Shown here: positions 22,301 through 34,700 of the stretch, piece by piece
Position numbering within the stretch: the first letter of the stretch is position 1
Layout of the letters: each line of letters starts with the position of its first letter
NCBI GenBank assembly: GCA_019828545.1
Contig: JACVRA010000194.1
Location: 1 to 64,000 of the forward strand
Direction: 5' to 3'
Origin: Paracamarosporium sp. OC-R06-R3
Lineage: Eukaryota; Ascomycota; Dothideomycetes; Pleosporales; Didymosphaeriaceae
DNA length: 64,000 nucleotides
Made by a program: the position numbers and the translations under genes
Notes under the pieces: model-generated
The model's input: only the letters and a program-made list of their open reading frames with translations
What the model was told of the DNA's origin: nothing
The model's database searches: none

Positions 22301-23549
22301 TGTACGTATATCCACAGCAGGTTCCACCTATGCGAGCCTATCACGCTTGCATACATACACGTGGTGGATAAAGACAGGCACTAACTGCGTGTCCAGATCA
22401 TGAAACCCTGCGATATGCAGATGCTCATGCAGTGTCCCCCATTGCGATGTTGCACGAGGTAACCTGTTAGGCTGAGATGTCTGAGATAAGGCTGCTCGAA
22501 AGCCCCAGCACAGCATGCGTATGATTGACATTGTTGCTCGTCTACAGGATGCTCATGGTTTTACGTGGCTTCTTCCCATTTCCATATGGTGCACAATTTG
22601 GCTCTTCTTGATTCCAACATGCTAGTACAACATGACAGACAACGCTCCGTAGATGTTTATATTCAGCATAACCCTAGATCACCCATCGTAATGGTATCCT
22701 GTTCCAACTTATTATCTAAGGCATCTAAATCAACACTGGTAGACAATCTGACCGCGAGGCAACAACCTTGCGAGTTGGTTTGTGTCTGTTTAGGTTACCT
22801 TTACGCCTCAAGTATGTAAGATAGCTGCCTAACCGCCCGTGCACTCTCATTTGCTTAATGCAGGTCGTGATGTTCTAGTTGGCCTAATGCTGCTCGATGG
22901 TCTGGTCATCGATTGGTTGCCTCTTCAAGTCGCTCTATCAGCGCATACCCCACTAAGAAAAAGCAGACTTCTGGAACTCGAATAGGGGTTCAACTTATTT
23001 CTACATCGTAGGATGTGTTTTTGATTCATCACACTGTGTGCAATGCCGTGCACGACATGCACAACACTGCTGTCCTTCCTTCGGGTAATACTTGCCCTGT
23101 GCATCGCTTCTGCATGCAGTGAATCGCGACGACCTCACACTGCAGCAGACGTTGCCATACACCTATGGTTGACAGGGTTCATGACTCCGGTTTCTGACCG
23201 GACCTTCCTGGATGGAATGGGCCCTCAGCCTGAAAGAAGCCCAATATGGTTTAGCGTAGTTTGCTTATTGGTCATCGGACTGCATCGGTATCACCGAAAT
23301 GGGGCGCAAAGTGTGTACAAGTCTCATTATGCGCCATGCCTGTAAGTAACCGAAGTGATAAGCGACCCTCTAAAGTCCATAATATCCCGAGCCGCCCCTC
23401 AGGTAGATGTCTTTGCAAAACCATACTCCTGTCACTGCGATATACCTTGGTATCTTTTTCGTTAACGCCGTCGTCCTTCAAACACCTCAAATGCCTTCCT
23501 TCGCTATGCACAGGGCCCTTCTTTACGCAAAAGCTGTGTGAACCTGGCC
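22301..23549. other. 1.25-kb intergenic region
   Basis: No gene supported. A 100-codon plus-strand frame at 23043-23345 starts with an ATG and a signal-peptide-like stretch, but nothing else supports it. Confidence 0.5.
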
Positions 23550-24817
23550 TCACTCGTTCTTCACGTCCGACTGCCACAACCAGACCGCGAAAGGAAGGAT
23601 AGAGACGAAGAGAGCCATGCCCACCATCTGTTTGTTGATGTTTGGGCCTCTCGGCATCGCTACCGTAAAGATATGATGTTGCGGTACCTGGTCTGGAGGC
23701 TGCATCACATCCGGAGCCGCCGCAGTAGTTGGACTGGGAGAATTATCCACAGTCCTCTGACAGACGAGCCCACGACCGCACACAGCACCGTAGCATTTGG
23801 GACAAGGAGGTGTGGAAAGACTAGTCGATGAAGTAACGGAAGGTGCCATCATCGCATGGGTAACTTGAGCGTCCGTGGTCGCAGTTTGATCGATGACTAC
23901 AGAGGGCTGCTTCGCAACCTGTGCGTCGGTATGCGATACCATCGATCGAGACGAAGCAGTCTCGTTAGGCTCCAACAGGTCCGTAGTCACGGTCAATGAC
24001 TGCTGTCGCTTTGTGGCTTGGATGCTCTGCAGTACTTGGTTGATGACCGACTGCAGTCTCTTCGCATCGGGAGCCTTCTTGTTTTGGGGCTCAAACCAAG
24101 TTCTCACTGGAATGCGTTAAAGATTCGCCCTTGGTCGACACTTTTGAGCTAAGGTACACTTACACCACGTAGATCCTTCAACCGACTGGAAGAATGTGTG
24201 TACACGATCAACATCTTCAGCACCGAAGTTCTTCTCGAAGCCAAGTCTCTTCTTGACCTCCACAACTAGTTTCGCAACCACGGCAGCTTTATCGGTATCG
24301 CTAACCCAACCACGAACAATATAATAGCTTACACAGACGGCAAGTTGGCCTGTGAGGTCTCGCTCACTAACTCGGTTCTTAGCCAGAGCGCTGGCAATCT
24401 TCGCTTCGAACCCGCGATCGACGTCTTCTGGTGCACTGTTAGACCTGACTGAAAGTGTGTTACGGCGTGTCGGAGCGGCATTTAGTACATGAGCTCGGTT
24501 CCCTAGCTGATCGACTGCATCCAGAATCACGCCGTTCCATCGTTAGCCTCTTCGTACCCTGTAACGACATCGACACCGCGAGCATCATGCTAGTCTTCCC
24601 TCTGTGAAAAGACTGGCGTGACAAACCCGACAGGGGCTTGCTGCGAGACTCTACCGTTGTGATGGTCATGGCGATGACGATGGGAGGATAACAGCGGGGT
24701 TGGTGGGGAGCTTGCATGGGCTCGGACAGGAGAGACGCCAGATCCGGTGGGAAACAACCGGGGACACTTACTGATGCGCGCAAGTTTAGACTTCTTGTAT
24801 CGGGCGGTGTCGGGCAT
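23550..24817 (-). CDS. Uncharacterised protein with Cys-rich motif and C-terminal membrane anchor
   Basis: Four phase-consistent exons: 24817-24772, 24720-24655, 24514-24164 and 24106-23550 (339 residues). The third intron has a textbook branch point (gctaacg) ~26 nt before the acceptor. Order of features: a basic start (MPDTARYKKSKLAR), a short Ser/Pro/His-rich stretch, a helical segment of ~130 residues (GFEAKIASALAKN to RVHTFFQSVEG), a Thr/Ser-rich linker, a compact Cys motif (CPKCYGAVCGRGLVC), and a final hydrophobic helix (MVGMALFVSILPFAVWLW) near the C-terminus, suggesting a tail-anchored protein. The first two exons are less certain. I recognise no family, and function is unknown. Confidence 0.6.
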
Positions 24818-26327
24818 ATTCGCGGACAAGTGCATCAAGTTGCAGCACGTGGCCTCCGGCGTGCTTTAGATGCTTGGGCCTTTGCGGCTCTGCGGAGAAG
24901 AGTCGATCAGGATATACATGGCGCGCGTAAAACGGTCAGACACTCACCAGTGTCGGTAGACTAGTTGTAATATATGTTGCATACTCCGAAACTGCAGAGT
25001 GTCGCCGATGATCTCACGGTGTGTACACAGCGTTCTGTGTGGGGATGACCCCGACCGATCCGGATAGCAGCGTTGCGTTGGATGTGCTTGATACAGGCCC
25101 TGAAGATATTGAGAGGAGAAGCTTGAGAGGGAAGTGCGGCTGGCGGCGTTATGGGAGTGAAGGTGGGCGAGCGAGCTCGGGTGTGAGCCTAAAGGCGGAG
25201 AGGGCGGCGTTCGGTTCCAGGCGAGGTGAATCGTCGTCGGACAGCTTGAGTCGAGGTGAGGACGGTGACGACTCAAGCAATTCGAAGAGACGACTGCGAC
25301 GCGGGGCCGTAACGCGGTCGGCAGAGCTCTGAAAATAATGACCCAAAGGTAGGAGCAACTGCAGACGTGGGTATGAGCTGTCCGAGAAATCAACGCCGCC
25401 CGCCTGGGAGCAGGTACGAGTAAGCGCCCGATTAGGAAAGCGCGCCGCGGTAGCTGCACAACTTCGCCTCCACGGTCGATTCTGCCGTGAAACGAAACCC
25501 AATGTCTTTGCACAGGAATCAAAAAACCAACATGCTTGGCGGGGGAAACTCTGCTTGATCGGACAAGAAATTCGAAATACCAAAAAACTACAAGATGGCC
25601 ACTATACCGAGGAGGCATCGATTGATGGTACTGGAATGCGCTAGCCGGATTGGGATTGGACTCGACGCATTGGCCAGTCGAGCTCCGGCAATGACGCGCC
25701 GGCGTCGTTATCGATAACGTCGCCTTGATCGCCCTGGTCAACATGAACCTCTGTAATACTCGCCGCAGTGTAGTCGTTACTAAGCCCATCAACGGTAGAT
25801 GTTAGAGTAGATACATGTTTGCCATGTAGATCCGGCCTTGTGACTGCAGCTATTCGACAACGTCACAATGTTGCTTTATACCAAGGGAGCATTTCGGTAC
25901 ACGTGAAGATGCAGTAGGCCGCAGGCCCAAACCCGTTTTCTTTCCCAAATTGGTGCCGACACGTTCTCAAATCCCCGATTACTTACTTGAGTTGCTCCGA
26001 CGATTATTCAATCGCTATAGTCATGTGTTAGATGAGACAAGTCATGATAGAGATCGGCCGTGAACATGGATCCTTGGTCTACGGCATGACTCTGGACATC
26101 GAAAGCCTGAGAGCTTTACAATTGATCCGTCTATAAGCTGGATGAACATGGAAAATATGTACCATTCCCGCGTGCCATTGGTCTGGAAGCTTTGATGATG
26201 ACTTTCGCACGAGCCACGCCTTACCGAGGCTGTGGCGCGTACTGCAAGCTTGCTCAGCCGCATCATCCGCTTCCAACTTCAACATCAGCATCAGTTACTA
26301 CAAAGCATTAACCACCCTCTCAAAGTT
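24818..26327. other. Intergenic region with a GC-rich leader-like segment
   Basis: The segment 25020-25450 is GC-rich and pyrimidine-rich on the minus strand, as in long fungal 5' leaders. It carries overlapping long open frames on both strands, including 282 codons at 24944-25792, none with domain-like composition. It probably contains the promoter and leader of the minus-strand gene ending at 24817 and, near 26050-26327, that of the C2H2 gene. Confidence 0.4.
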
Positions 26328-27632
26328 ATGTTTGCTCCCCAAATATCGAGTGACGCCGAAGTTCTTCCCTGTTTTGAGCAAACTGCGGCTTCTTGCGACA
26401 GCCTATTGGTGGACAGCCCATCCTCACAGAGTCCGACAGCATGGATTGATCCCTCTTGTAACCGACCGCTGGATCTTCTGAGACCTGTAAATGGAAGCTG
26501 CTTTACCGAGTCGAGAGATTCCATCAGCTCAACGAGTGCTAGCACAGATCATTCTTGGGCGCCCCTCGCATTAACAACATACAACGACACGGACTACAGC
26601 CTGAATGCGTTCGACACCCCCGGGCTGTGGTGGCAGGATCCGCAGATACATGAATGGACCGGGTCTCCGATAGTGTTTCCAGGCGACCAATCCTTCTCAC
26701 CTTCACCTAGCATATTAGACGCACATAGTGCATCGTCCTTGCCCTCGTACTCGGCGTCTGCTCCTAACTTCCACTGTGATTGGAACCTTACTTGGCCACA
26801 ACCCCTTCCCTCGAATCATCCAATCAATCCAAGACAGCCCTCTACATGTCTCACTGGTAGTGAGGCATCTTCGACATCCCCGCCTTCGAGGACATCGAGA
26901 TCACGGATACGTACTCACAATGAGGTCAAATCACGAAGCATAAGCATGTCCAAGCCTGAACGCTGGATTTGTCCAGACCCTGCCTGTAGCAAAGAATTTA
27001 CGCTACGGAAAGACCTGAGACGACATACACGAGCTGTGCACGATCGTGAGAGATGGGAATGTGAAATCCCCGGCTGTGCTCAGGCGGTCAAAGGGTTTTC
27101 ACGGAAGGACAAGCTCGTAGCACATTTGAAATCACATATCAAAGCTGATATCGAGCACACGAAAGCTCAGTCAGGAACGCGAAGCCATGTCTCCGTGGCC
27201 GATTCGGCGGTCCGTAATTTGCCCATGACAAAACAAAGAATAGGCAACATGACAGACGAGCCACTCGCAGCCTACGAGCATGGCGTCAAAAGGGAAGTCG
27301 ACTTCAAGGAATACAAGTCGTATATATGCTCAGTAGCCGAGTGCGGCCAGACGTTCGTCAATCAACATGATCTCACGCGGCACGATAAGACCATCCATGC
27401 CGAACAAAACGCAATGAGCGGCTACACATGTGTTTTCAAGACGTGTTCCAAACGCGACAAGATATGGCACCGTCTCGATAACTTTAAGAAACATCTTAGA
27501 GAGCAGCACAAGCTGGACGACGTACAACACATTGTTGAGTCTTCGTCCAGGATGAGCATCAGGAACCGCGAGCACGCTCGATTCGATATTATTACGCCGG
27601 AGATCTTCTTGGAACGGCTACAGTTGGGATGA
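26328..27632 (+). CDS. C2H2 zinc-finger transcription factor, four fingers
   Basis: A single exon of 434 residues from the ATG at 26328; the open frame extends upstream without an ATG. Residues 1-220 are Ser/Pro-rich and likely disordered or activating. Fingers follow in two pairs: CPDPACSKEF ending HTRAVH (~222), CEIPGCAQAV ending HLKSH (~252), CSVAECGQTF ending HDKTIH (~345), and CVFKTCSKR ending HLREQH (~375). The C-x4-C spacing is of the type seen in fungal regulators. The ~60-residue spacer between pairs contains KREVDFKEYKSY. The C-terminus (FDIITPEIFLERLQL) is a short conserved-looking tail. A nuclear DNA-binding role is expected; targets are unknown. Confidence 0.92.
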   Translation: MFAPQISSDAEVLPCFEQTAASCDSLLVDSPSSQSPTAWIDPSCNRPLDLLRPVNGSCFTESRDSISSTSASTDHSWAPLALTTYNDTDYSLNAFDTPGLWWQDPQIHEWTGSPIVFPGDQSFSPSPSILDAHSASSLPSYSASAPNFHCDWNLTWPQPLPSNHPINPRQPSTCLTGSEASSTSPPSRTSRSRIRTHNEVKSRSISMSKPERWICPDPACSKEFTLRKDLRRHTRAVHDRERWECEIPGCAQAVKGFSRKDKLVAHLKSHIKADIEHTKAQSGTRSHVSVADSAVRNLPMTKQRIGNMTDEPLAAYEHGVKREVDFKEYKSYICSVAECGQTFVNQHDLTRHDKTIHAEQNAMSGYTCVFKTCSKRDKIWHRLDNFKKHLREQHKLDDVQHIVESSSRMSIRNREHARFDIITPEIFLERLQLG

Positions 27633-29296
27633 TGTTTGATAGTTCGGGTCCAATCGCCAAGCCGTTGACCGAACTGGACGATATCTTGATTAATGCAATG
27701 CGGAGAATGTCCCGTCGTTCCAGCTATGTAGAGTGATGATTCAATGCTCTACGTGATAGTGTATAACTGCACCAACACTTTGAAGTACGGGTCCGAGTTT
27801 GCTTCCGCTACACCAAGGCACGGGAACGCTTCTTCCGAAACCATGTTGCTTATAGAACGAAAGTGAAAACCGCGTGGCTGTGTACAATAGAAAAGGCAGA
27901 AGCAGTTGATGCTACCACATAGCTTGTCCAATATTGTTTTGAAGTTGCGAAACTGGTGTGGAAGTACCTCTGGAAGTTAGACTATTCGCCAGCGATTTAC
28001 TACTGGTTGGAGGTTGCGATCGTTGAATTAGGCTAAGCATACAGCCATGTCCGCTTGACTCAACGAACTTTGCAGAAACAATTACTTACTTTCCAAAATC
28101 GTGGCGGAATGAACTATACGGTCTATTGAGGACGGCGTGTCTATTGTCACCTGCCAATTAACGGATGAGCTACGAACACATCCCATATACTCTTGGTGTG
28201 GTATAAGTCAGGATCCCGACATTCATCAACATCTAAGGCGAAGCCAAAGACACCAGATAAAACGCCTCAAAAGAAAAACAATGCCAATGGCAAATCTCCA
28301 GTCTTCGTGTTCTAAGATTGAGAAGTAAGCCGTATAACTCAATTTGGTGGTCCGAGCCAAGGGGTTGGACTTGATTAAGGGAAAGTGCCTTGATCTGTGC
28401 GGGCCCTAGGAAGTCGAAACCAAATTGATGCAGGCGGGAGAACAAGACAATATCGGAGGACCAGCGGGGCACCTCCACACTGCCGCGAGCGGCCTAGATA
28501 CCGGTGAGCCGAACTTTGTTGCACAAAGTGTTTGTACGACCGCATCGTGTTGGTTGGTACGAACTTTCTCTCGCAGCGGTGCGCAGTCAGGACTATCGTA
28601 GACTTTTGTTGATACCGGATGGATCTAAATCAGCGCCAGCTAATCAGAGGCTGCAAATCCCACTTTTACTGCGATGCTTGATGGTTTGATTTGCTGACGC
28701 TAATTGAGCTCCATCCGGTATCACAAAAGTCTCGCGCACCGGTGGTTGCATGCTCCGGGAAGAGTGACAGGGGTCGGGGCTGAGGCCTGTGCTTTATAGC
28801 GGCCGAAACGGAGCTCCCAGATCCCTAACTCAGCGAAGGATACGCGAAGCTTTATGACGGGTGGCGCAGTGAGAGAAAGTCGAGGCTGAGTGGTCGATGA
28901 GCTACAGGTAAAAGGAAGACCGACAGGGGATTCGGCTAGTAAAAAGAGGCCTTCACCGGTTACCGATCAAAGGGGAATAGCCGTGCTTACCTAAATACTG
29001 CTTCCTTCTTCTCAAGACCTAACGGGTACATCATCCTAGAACGCGGGTCCAACTACCAACCGTCGGATCGAGACCCGGTGGCGGTGTTTTCTTTTGACAG
29101 GCGATTGCCTACTCTGGCAGAGCCAGGAAGATGACGGCCCAGGGCTTGCCGCAACGAATCACCTTGGCACGTAGCCGTGCGGCTTTTTAATGGAAGTCAT
29201 GGTCACAGGAAAATTATTAGAAATCCCATCAATACACATATCGAATCACCAAACTCTGGTTTCTACGAAATGAGCATGTGTTCAAGATTAAATGCC
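27633..29296. other. 1.66-kb intergenic region containing a hairpin repeat
   Basis: No gene supported. It contains the imperfect palindrome described at 28577-28743. The remainder has short unremarkable open frames. Confidence 0.5.
28577..28743. repeat. Imperfect ~165-bp palindrome (MITE-like hairpin)
   Basis: The left arm (from 28577; main block 28600-28655) and right arm (28682-28743) are inverted copies. agacttttgt and gataccggatgga match as reverse complements, and an outer cggtgcgc block is separated from the main block by a short indel. A loop of ~25 bp remains. Length and structure suit a small foldback or MITE; no clear target duplication was found. Confidence 0.65.
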
Positions 29297-31141
29297 TTAG
29301 TTCGATGAGGAACTAGATTGTGCTTCCCGGCAAATCATTTCGACCGCCTTTTCGGCGAAAGCATAGACGGCAGTTAGAATGTTCCCCCGTGGTATGATGG
29401 GCAAGACACTGGCATCGCAAACCCGCACATTCTTGGTTCCGTATACTCTCAGCCGTTCGTCAACCACGCCCCCTAGGTCTTCTCTCATCATGGAACAGGT
29501 GCTGGATGGATGATAGTTCGTTGCTGCGTTGATTGGGAGTAGCTTTTTCGCATCGTCGAGCGATGATATCGGGTATGGAAAGCTTCGAGGCAACCGGTTT
29601 CCTTGCGGCTTTATCATGGCAGTGAATGTAGGTTGCTGGAATAGCCTTTCAATGAGACGTAAGTGGCGAGCCAGTATCTCCATATCAAGAGGATGAGAAA
29701 GGTAATTAAACTTGACCTCTGGCTGCTGAGAAGGATCAGAGGATATGTGGCAACTTCCACGGGAGAAGGGATGAGCTAACATGGCAACAACAGTTACGTA
29801 GTTGCCATGGACAAAAGGTGGCGTGTCGTTGGGAAGTGACTCGGTGTCTCGATGGCGCTGCGAGCGAACCATGAATGTGGTGGCGGTCGCTTCACTAGGA
29901 CCCTCGATCGTCTTTTGGATGACAGAATACTGAGTTTGTAAGCTCGGATCACTCTCTTCGTCCACCCAATGTTTAACAGTCTCTGTGAGTTCCTGCGTCT
30001 CTGATAGGCTTTCAAGCATCTGCAGTGGTGTAAACGCAAAACTGTAGGCTGGGCCTTCTGATAGTCGACCAGTGCGGCTTCGTTCGTACTCCAACGATGC
30101 AGCCCTCTGCAATTCAGAATTCCATAATCCTTCGTCACGAGTAGGAATGTCGTCTTGAGTCTCGCATGACAAACTACAATTCAAATGGTCCTGCAAGTTT
30201 TCACCGACTCCCGGAAGCTCGTATAGTACTGGGACATTCGCGGCTGCAAGCACCTTTTTGGATCCTATGCCCGATCGTTCCAAGATCGTGGGAGATTCAA
30301 ACACACCTGCACAGAGGATGATCTCTCGGGCATTGATCAAATACTCTTCCCCTTGGTATGTGTAGTGAACACCTTTAGCGTTGAGCCTTCCATCAGCGCT
30401 TAACATTCCGTCAAATACAATTTTATCGACTTTTACGCCAGTCCTTAATGTCACATTGCCTCGCCTCAATGCAGGCTCCATGAATGCTATACCTGCATGG
30501 CTTCGCTCGCCTTTGGAAGAGTCGATCGCATTGGTGATAGTGACTGCTCCGGCAGAGCTCTCGGCAAACCCTGTAGTGTTTGTCGCGTGGCCCAGCTCCT
30601 CAAAAACCTTTATCCATTGCGTTTGGAGAACATCCAAGGTACGTGGGAATGATGTTTGTATACGATCCGAAGATTCCACATCATCGTTTGCTCTCGATCC
30701 GGAGCTTTCAGTCCGCCACCGCCTGTAGCAATCTCTCATGCCCTGTGAACTCCAATCCGCTCTTCCCGAGTCCGATAGAAGCTCCTCCGCCAAACGATCA
30801 TGCCACTCGTAATTAGGAAATACCACGCTGTGACTATTAATCGCACTAGTGCCACCCACCAACTTCCCTCTCGGATGTTTCACCCTTCTACCGTTCAAGC
30901 CCGGCTCCAACACGGTAGAATACTCCCAATCATAAGCAGGATTTGATTGGAGTTTCTGTGATAGACCTGGCGTCTGAACATTCGGATCATCACGAAGATG
31001 TTCTCCAGCTTCCAGAACAAGAATCCGGTGGTCGGGCAGCTGTTGCGAGAGACGTGACGTGATTAAACATGAGGCTGACCCAGCACCAACCAGGATGAAA
31101 TCATACTCCTCGGCGCTAATAGAAAAGCTTTTGCCTGGCAT
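29297..31141 (-). CDS. GMC family FAD-dependent oxidoreductase
   Basis: A single exon of 614 residues from the ATG at 31141. N-terminal FAD-binding segment DFILVGAGSASCLITSRLS (residues ~14-32) with the acidic strand end VLEAGE; the PRGKLVGGTSAINS block (~95) is the GMC signature 1, and GVFESPTILERSGIG (~290) is signature 2. The C-terminal substrate domain has NYHPSSTCSMM with the active-site His (~555) and PRGNILTAVYAFAEKA with the second catalytic position as Asn. The Rossmann motif is GAGSAS, with Ser in place of the third Gly. There is no signal peptide, so it is an intracellular alcohol or choline-dehydrogenase-like enzyme of unknown substrate. Confidence 0.93.
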   Translation of the reverse strand: MPGKSFSISAEEYDFILVGAGSASCLITSRLSQQLPDHRILVLEAGEHLRDDPNVQTPGLSQKLQSNPAYDWEYSTVLEPGLNGRRVKHPRGKLVGGTSAINSHSVVFPNYEWHDRLAEELLSDSGRADWSSQGMRDCYRRWRTESSGSRANDDVESSDRIQTSFPRTLDVLQTQWIKVFEELGHATNTTGFAESSAGAVTITNAIDSSKGERSHAGIAFMEPALRRGNVTLRTGVKVDKIVFDGMLSADGRLNAKGVHYTYQGEEYLINAREIILCAGVFESPTILERSGIGSKKVLAAANVPVLYELPGVGENLQDHLNCSLSCETQDDIPTRDEGLWNSELQRAASLEYERSRTGRLSEGPAYSFAFTPLQMLESLSETQELTETVKHWVDEESDPSLQTQYSVIQKTIEGPSEATATTFMVRSQRHRDTESLPNDTPPFVHGNYVTVVAMLAHPFSRGSCHISSDPSQQPEVKFNYLSHPLDMEILARHLRLIERLFQQPTFTAMIKPQGNRLPRSFPYPISSLDDAKKLLPINAATNYHPSSTCSMMREDLGGVVDERLRVYGTKNVRVCDASVLPIIPRGNILTAVYAFAEKAVEMICREAQSSSSSN

Positions 31142-31716
31142 TGTTAGAGCATGTAGTGAGAGGGTCGATTTGGTGATCTTGATGTGCAGGGTAAGGTGGA
31201 GCGGACAATGAGGCAGAACAGCGATGGCTTATAGGTACAAGAAGAAGGTGCTTTATCAATCGACAGCAGTGGTAATGATTCGACAGGATTATTACGGAGG
31301 AGAGTTTGGTTGAGACTGGAAGAAGGATGCAATATGGCCAAGCGACCCGCCCTAGCATCCCGAATTTGACGATGCTCAGCTTCACATGGCTTAACACATC
31401 TTACTCATGCAAGCCACTGATTTCATACTGTACGTGCCCCTCGCCCATTGGTTACGCCCACGGACCTGCTTCTTTAGGCGTGTGGTGACGTAAGTGACTG
31501 GATGTTCTAGATCGAGGCGAATGTTTCGATGTCGGAGGTTGCAATCGTTGAATCGTGCGTGCTACAAATGTATATTGAACATCTGGATCCGAGTTCTGTA
31601 TTCTCTACAGTATCCACATAGTAAGGGTATTTAATGTCAGTAAGCTTAGATCTTATCTATTATCACTTTAAATGCGCTACAGTATACCCGTGGTAGCTAA
31701 AACCTGTTTATCTTCT
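31142..31716. other. Gene-free stretch between two minus-strand genes
   Basis: It likely holds the promoter of the GMC gene on its left and the 3' region of the NACHT-ankyrin gene on its right. No other feature is seen. Confidence 0.5.
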
Positions 31717-34700
31717 CTATTGGTAGTACCCAGAGTTGCCCGCGGAAGAAGATGAAACGGCACTTGAACATCCACCGCCGTTGTGTACTACAACCGGCTT
31801 ACCGCCAAATTTCCTCCTCTGAGGAGAAACGTTGAAATATTTCATCTGTCCCACTTGCATAAGCAGAGAAGATATCTCGAAATGGCCCCTCTGAGCCGCT
31901 GCAGTAATAGCATCAGCTGACTCTCCAGGCTGGGTGATCAACGCATTGTGGGCGAGAAGAAGCTTTACTGCATTGATGTGTCCGTGGTAAGATGCTGCTC
32001 GGAGGCTAGTATCGAATGGCACGCTTCTTTTGTTGACGTCAGCGCCAGCCTCAATCAACATCTCCATGATGTGTGTGTGTCCTTTTTGAGAAGCTGCCTG
32101 CAGTGCAGTTCCTCTAGATCCACGCAAGTTAGGATCAGCTCCAAGATCGAGAAGAAGTCGAACAGTTTTCCCGTGACCCATAAGGCTTGCACTTCGAAGT
32201 GGTGAACCGAACAACCCTTCATGTTCTATATCCATAGCCCAGATTTTATGAAGAAAAGTGATCATTTCTCCACGTCCAGCTAGGCTAGCAATAGCGATGG
32301 CGTCGGGAGGAAGCACCATAGAAGCATCAGAGTCTTTCTGCATCAGGATTTGTAGCATTGGTACGTTTCCCTGCTTGATGGCGCCTGAAAGAAACTCAAA
32401 GTTACGATCCTCGAGCATTCTTTCATACGCATGGAGAAATTTCTTGCGGAAGGGTGGACGTCGAAGCCAGGCTACTACGTTCGTGAAACCTGATCTCCTG
32501 GCTTGTACGAATGCCGATTCGTAATTATCATCCGAGTCGATCAAATCCGTATCTTGAATGAGGAACAAGGCGATATGTTCATGACCCCCCCTACACGCGG
32601 CATCGTATGGACCAGGATGTTCTATGCTTGGTTTAATGGAAGATCCATGATTCAAGAGCATCTTAACAATCATATCATGGCCTTTGAAGCATGCCACACT
32701 AATTGGGCTGCCGTTGTCGCCACAAACTGTATCTGGATTTGCACCAAGTGCAAGCAGTCGCGGAATCATGTTGGAATTTCCATACGAACAAGCCAGCCAT
32801 AGGATCGTGCGCTCAGTGACGCCTTTATACTCCACGTCAAAAGCTGGGAGTAATTCCAGCGCATGTTCGAAAAGAATGGGAAGACCGAAAGCACAAGCTA
32901 TGAGTACTGGCGACATGCTGGGATCTCGCACCTGTTCCAAGCGTATCCTAAGATAATGATAACCGGGAAGAGATTCCACAGCTTTCTGCAGCCATTTCAA
33001 CCACATTTGGAAGGCGAAGCTGTCATTACCTCCTTCATCCCCGAACACAAAATCCGTCATCCTTTGGATTACGATATCCTGGGCTCGAGTGTCCATGCTT
33101 TGTCTTACATGCTTGGGCCAATGCACAGCCGCGTACTGATACAAGTCAGTAACTGGAGTTGAACTCAAGTCTGGGCTGAAATTGCTCGGACCTGCAATGC
33201 ATTGTTTCAAGCAGATATCAGCAAGAATATGACCATCGCAATACTCTGTGTACCGGTCGCTACTTCGCAGAAACTCTTGGGCAGAAGCATGGCAGAAGCG
33301 CAAGGTCTCACTCTGTGAGTCTATGACGACAATATGGTGGCATACGTCGAAGATATCTACCGTTGTTTCACCTGCCTCGCCATTTAATACCCATGACATG
33401 ATCGCTGGGAGTACTTTTGCGTGCAAAGGCTGCTCGGCGAAAAGAAGCCATGCGATGACAGCCTTGGCGATCCGCTTGGCAATGGAGTCGAGTTGTAGAA
33501 TGCTATCCAGGATCAGACCGTACATTTGATCGAGACCGCTGCTCAAACCGCTGTTCAAAGATGTAAGTATATCGGGCTCCGTTTTCTTGTGACATAAGAA
33601 ATCTAATTGTAATTTTGGCCACAAGAATCTACACTTCAAGTAAGCTAAAACCTCTCATTTATTTATCTATTGTTACTCGCTTACAGTTCTTCAGCACCAT
33701 TCTTCAAAGCATCGCGTATTTTGTCGAGCAAGGCTGCTGAGGCCTTTCCATTCAGAATGCGTCTTTGTTCAACCACTTGTTTTATTTCATTCTCAATAAA
33801 GCGGTCCACGTCAGTACAGTTGCTCTTGGAATCGATTTGGACAATCGTCGCCCATCCGTGTAGAAGAGATCGAACATGGGAGTTCAAGCGGCTGGTATAG
33901 AATAGCTTGACTTGGCCAGTTGACTCCGTCGCCAAGGTACGTAACGCTTCTAGCAAAATCGCCCGACTTTCCGAATGGAGTTCATCTAGCGCATCGATAG
34001 CTATATAAGCAGTCTTGTTGGCAGTAAGATCAAGCGAGAGGTCTACGCATTCGGCAATAGACAACTCATCGGGATCTGTTCGTCGCATCCTGCACTCTTC
34101 AACGATTGTGTTGTAAGTGCATACAAGGAGCTGGTTGACGTGTCCTGTTTGAACATTGACGCCTAGTTGCCGAACTATACTTCGCATTATGTGAGGAACA
34201 AATTTGCGCTGGGCTCCGAATGAACTCGAGTGGCAGTAAAAAAAAGCACATAATGTCGAGCTAGCCTGCTGTGCTTGGAGGATCAAATGGTCTACAACGG
34301 CGGAGAGCATCGTCGATTTTCCACTGCCAGGGTTCCCTTCAACAAGGAAACATGCAGATGATTGAGACGTTTTCCAATCTTGAAAGTCATGGTGATCTAG
34401 CAGCCAATGTCCAAAGAGAGGTATTCGTCGTTCGGCTACCGCACGGTGGTGAGAGTCCACAGGAACAGTCGAGAGCCAGCGGATGAGCGAGCTGAGTTTC
34501 TCTTCGTGCAGATGTAGATTTATCTGCGACGTAGTGTTTAAAACTTGGTTCAGTTGGTCTTCCAGCTTAGATAGCGAATTGTTTGTTCGATCTGCGTCTT
34601 GTTCCACCATCTTAGCCTTGTGCAGAATTGCTAGCTTCATGAAGTCATCTTCAAGATTTTCAATCGCGCTCATGCGCCCTGGCGTTTCGTTTGATTGGAA

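Noticed and set aside
23043..23345. Possible small secreted protein of 100 residues
   Set aside because: It has an ATG and a hydrophobic start, but no cysteine pattern, homology or splice support. The rest looks random.
24944..25792. Long minus-strand open frame of 282 codons in GC-rich DNA
   Set aside because: Composition is Ser/Arg/His/Pro-rich without a domain, and overlapping long frames exist on the other strand. It lies where the leader of the gene ending at 24817 is expected. GC-rich DNA yields such frames by chance.
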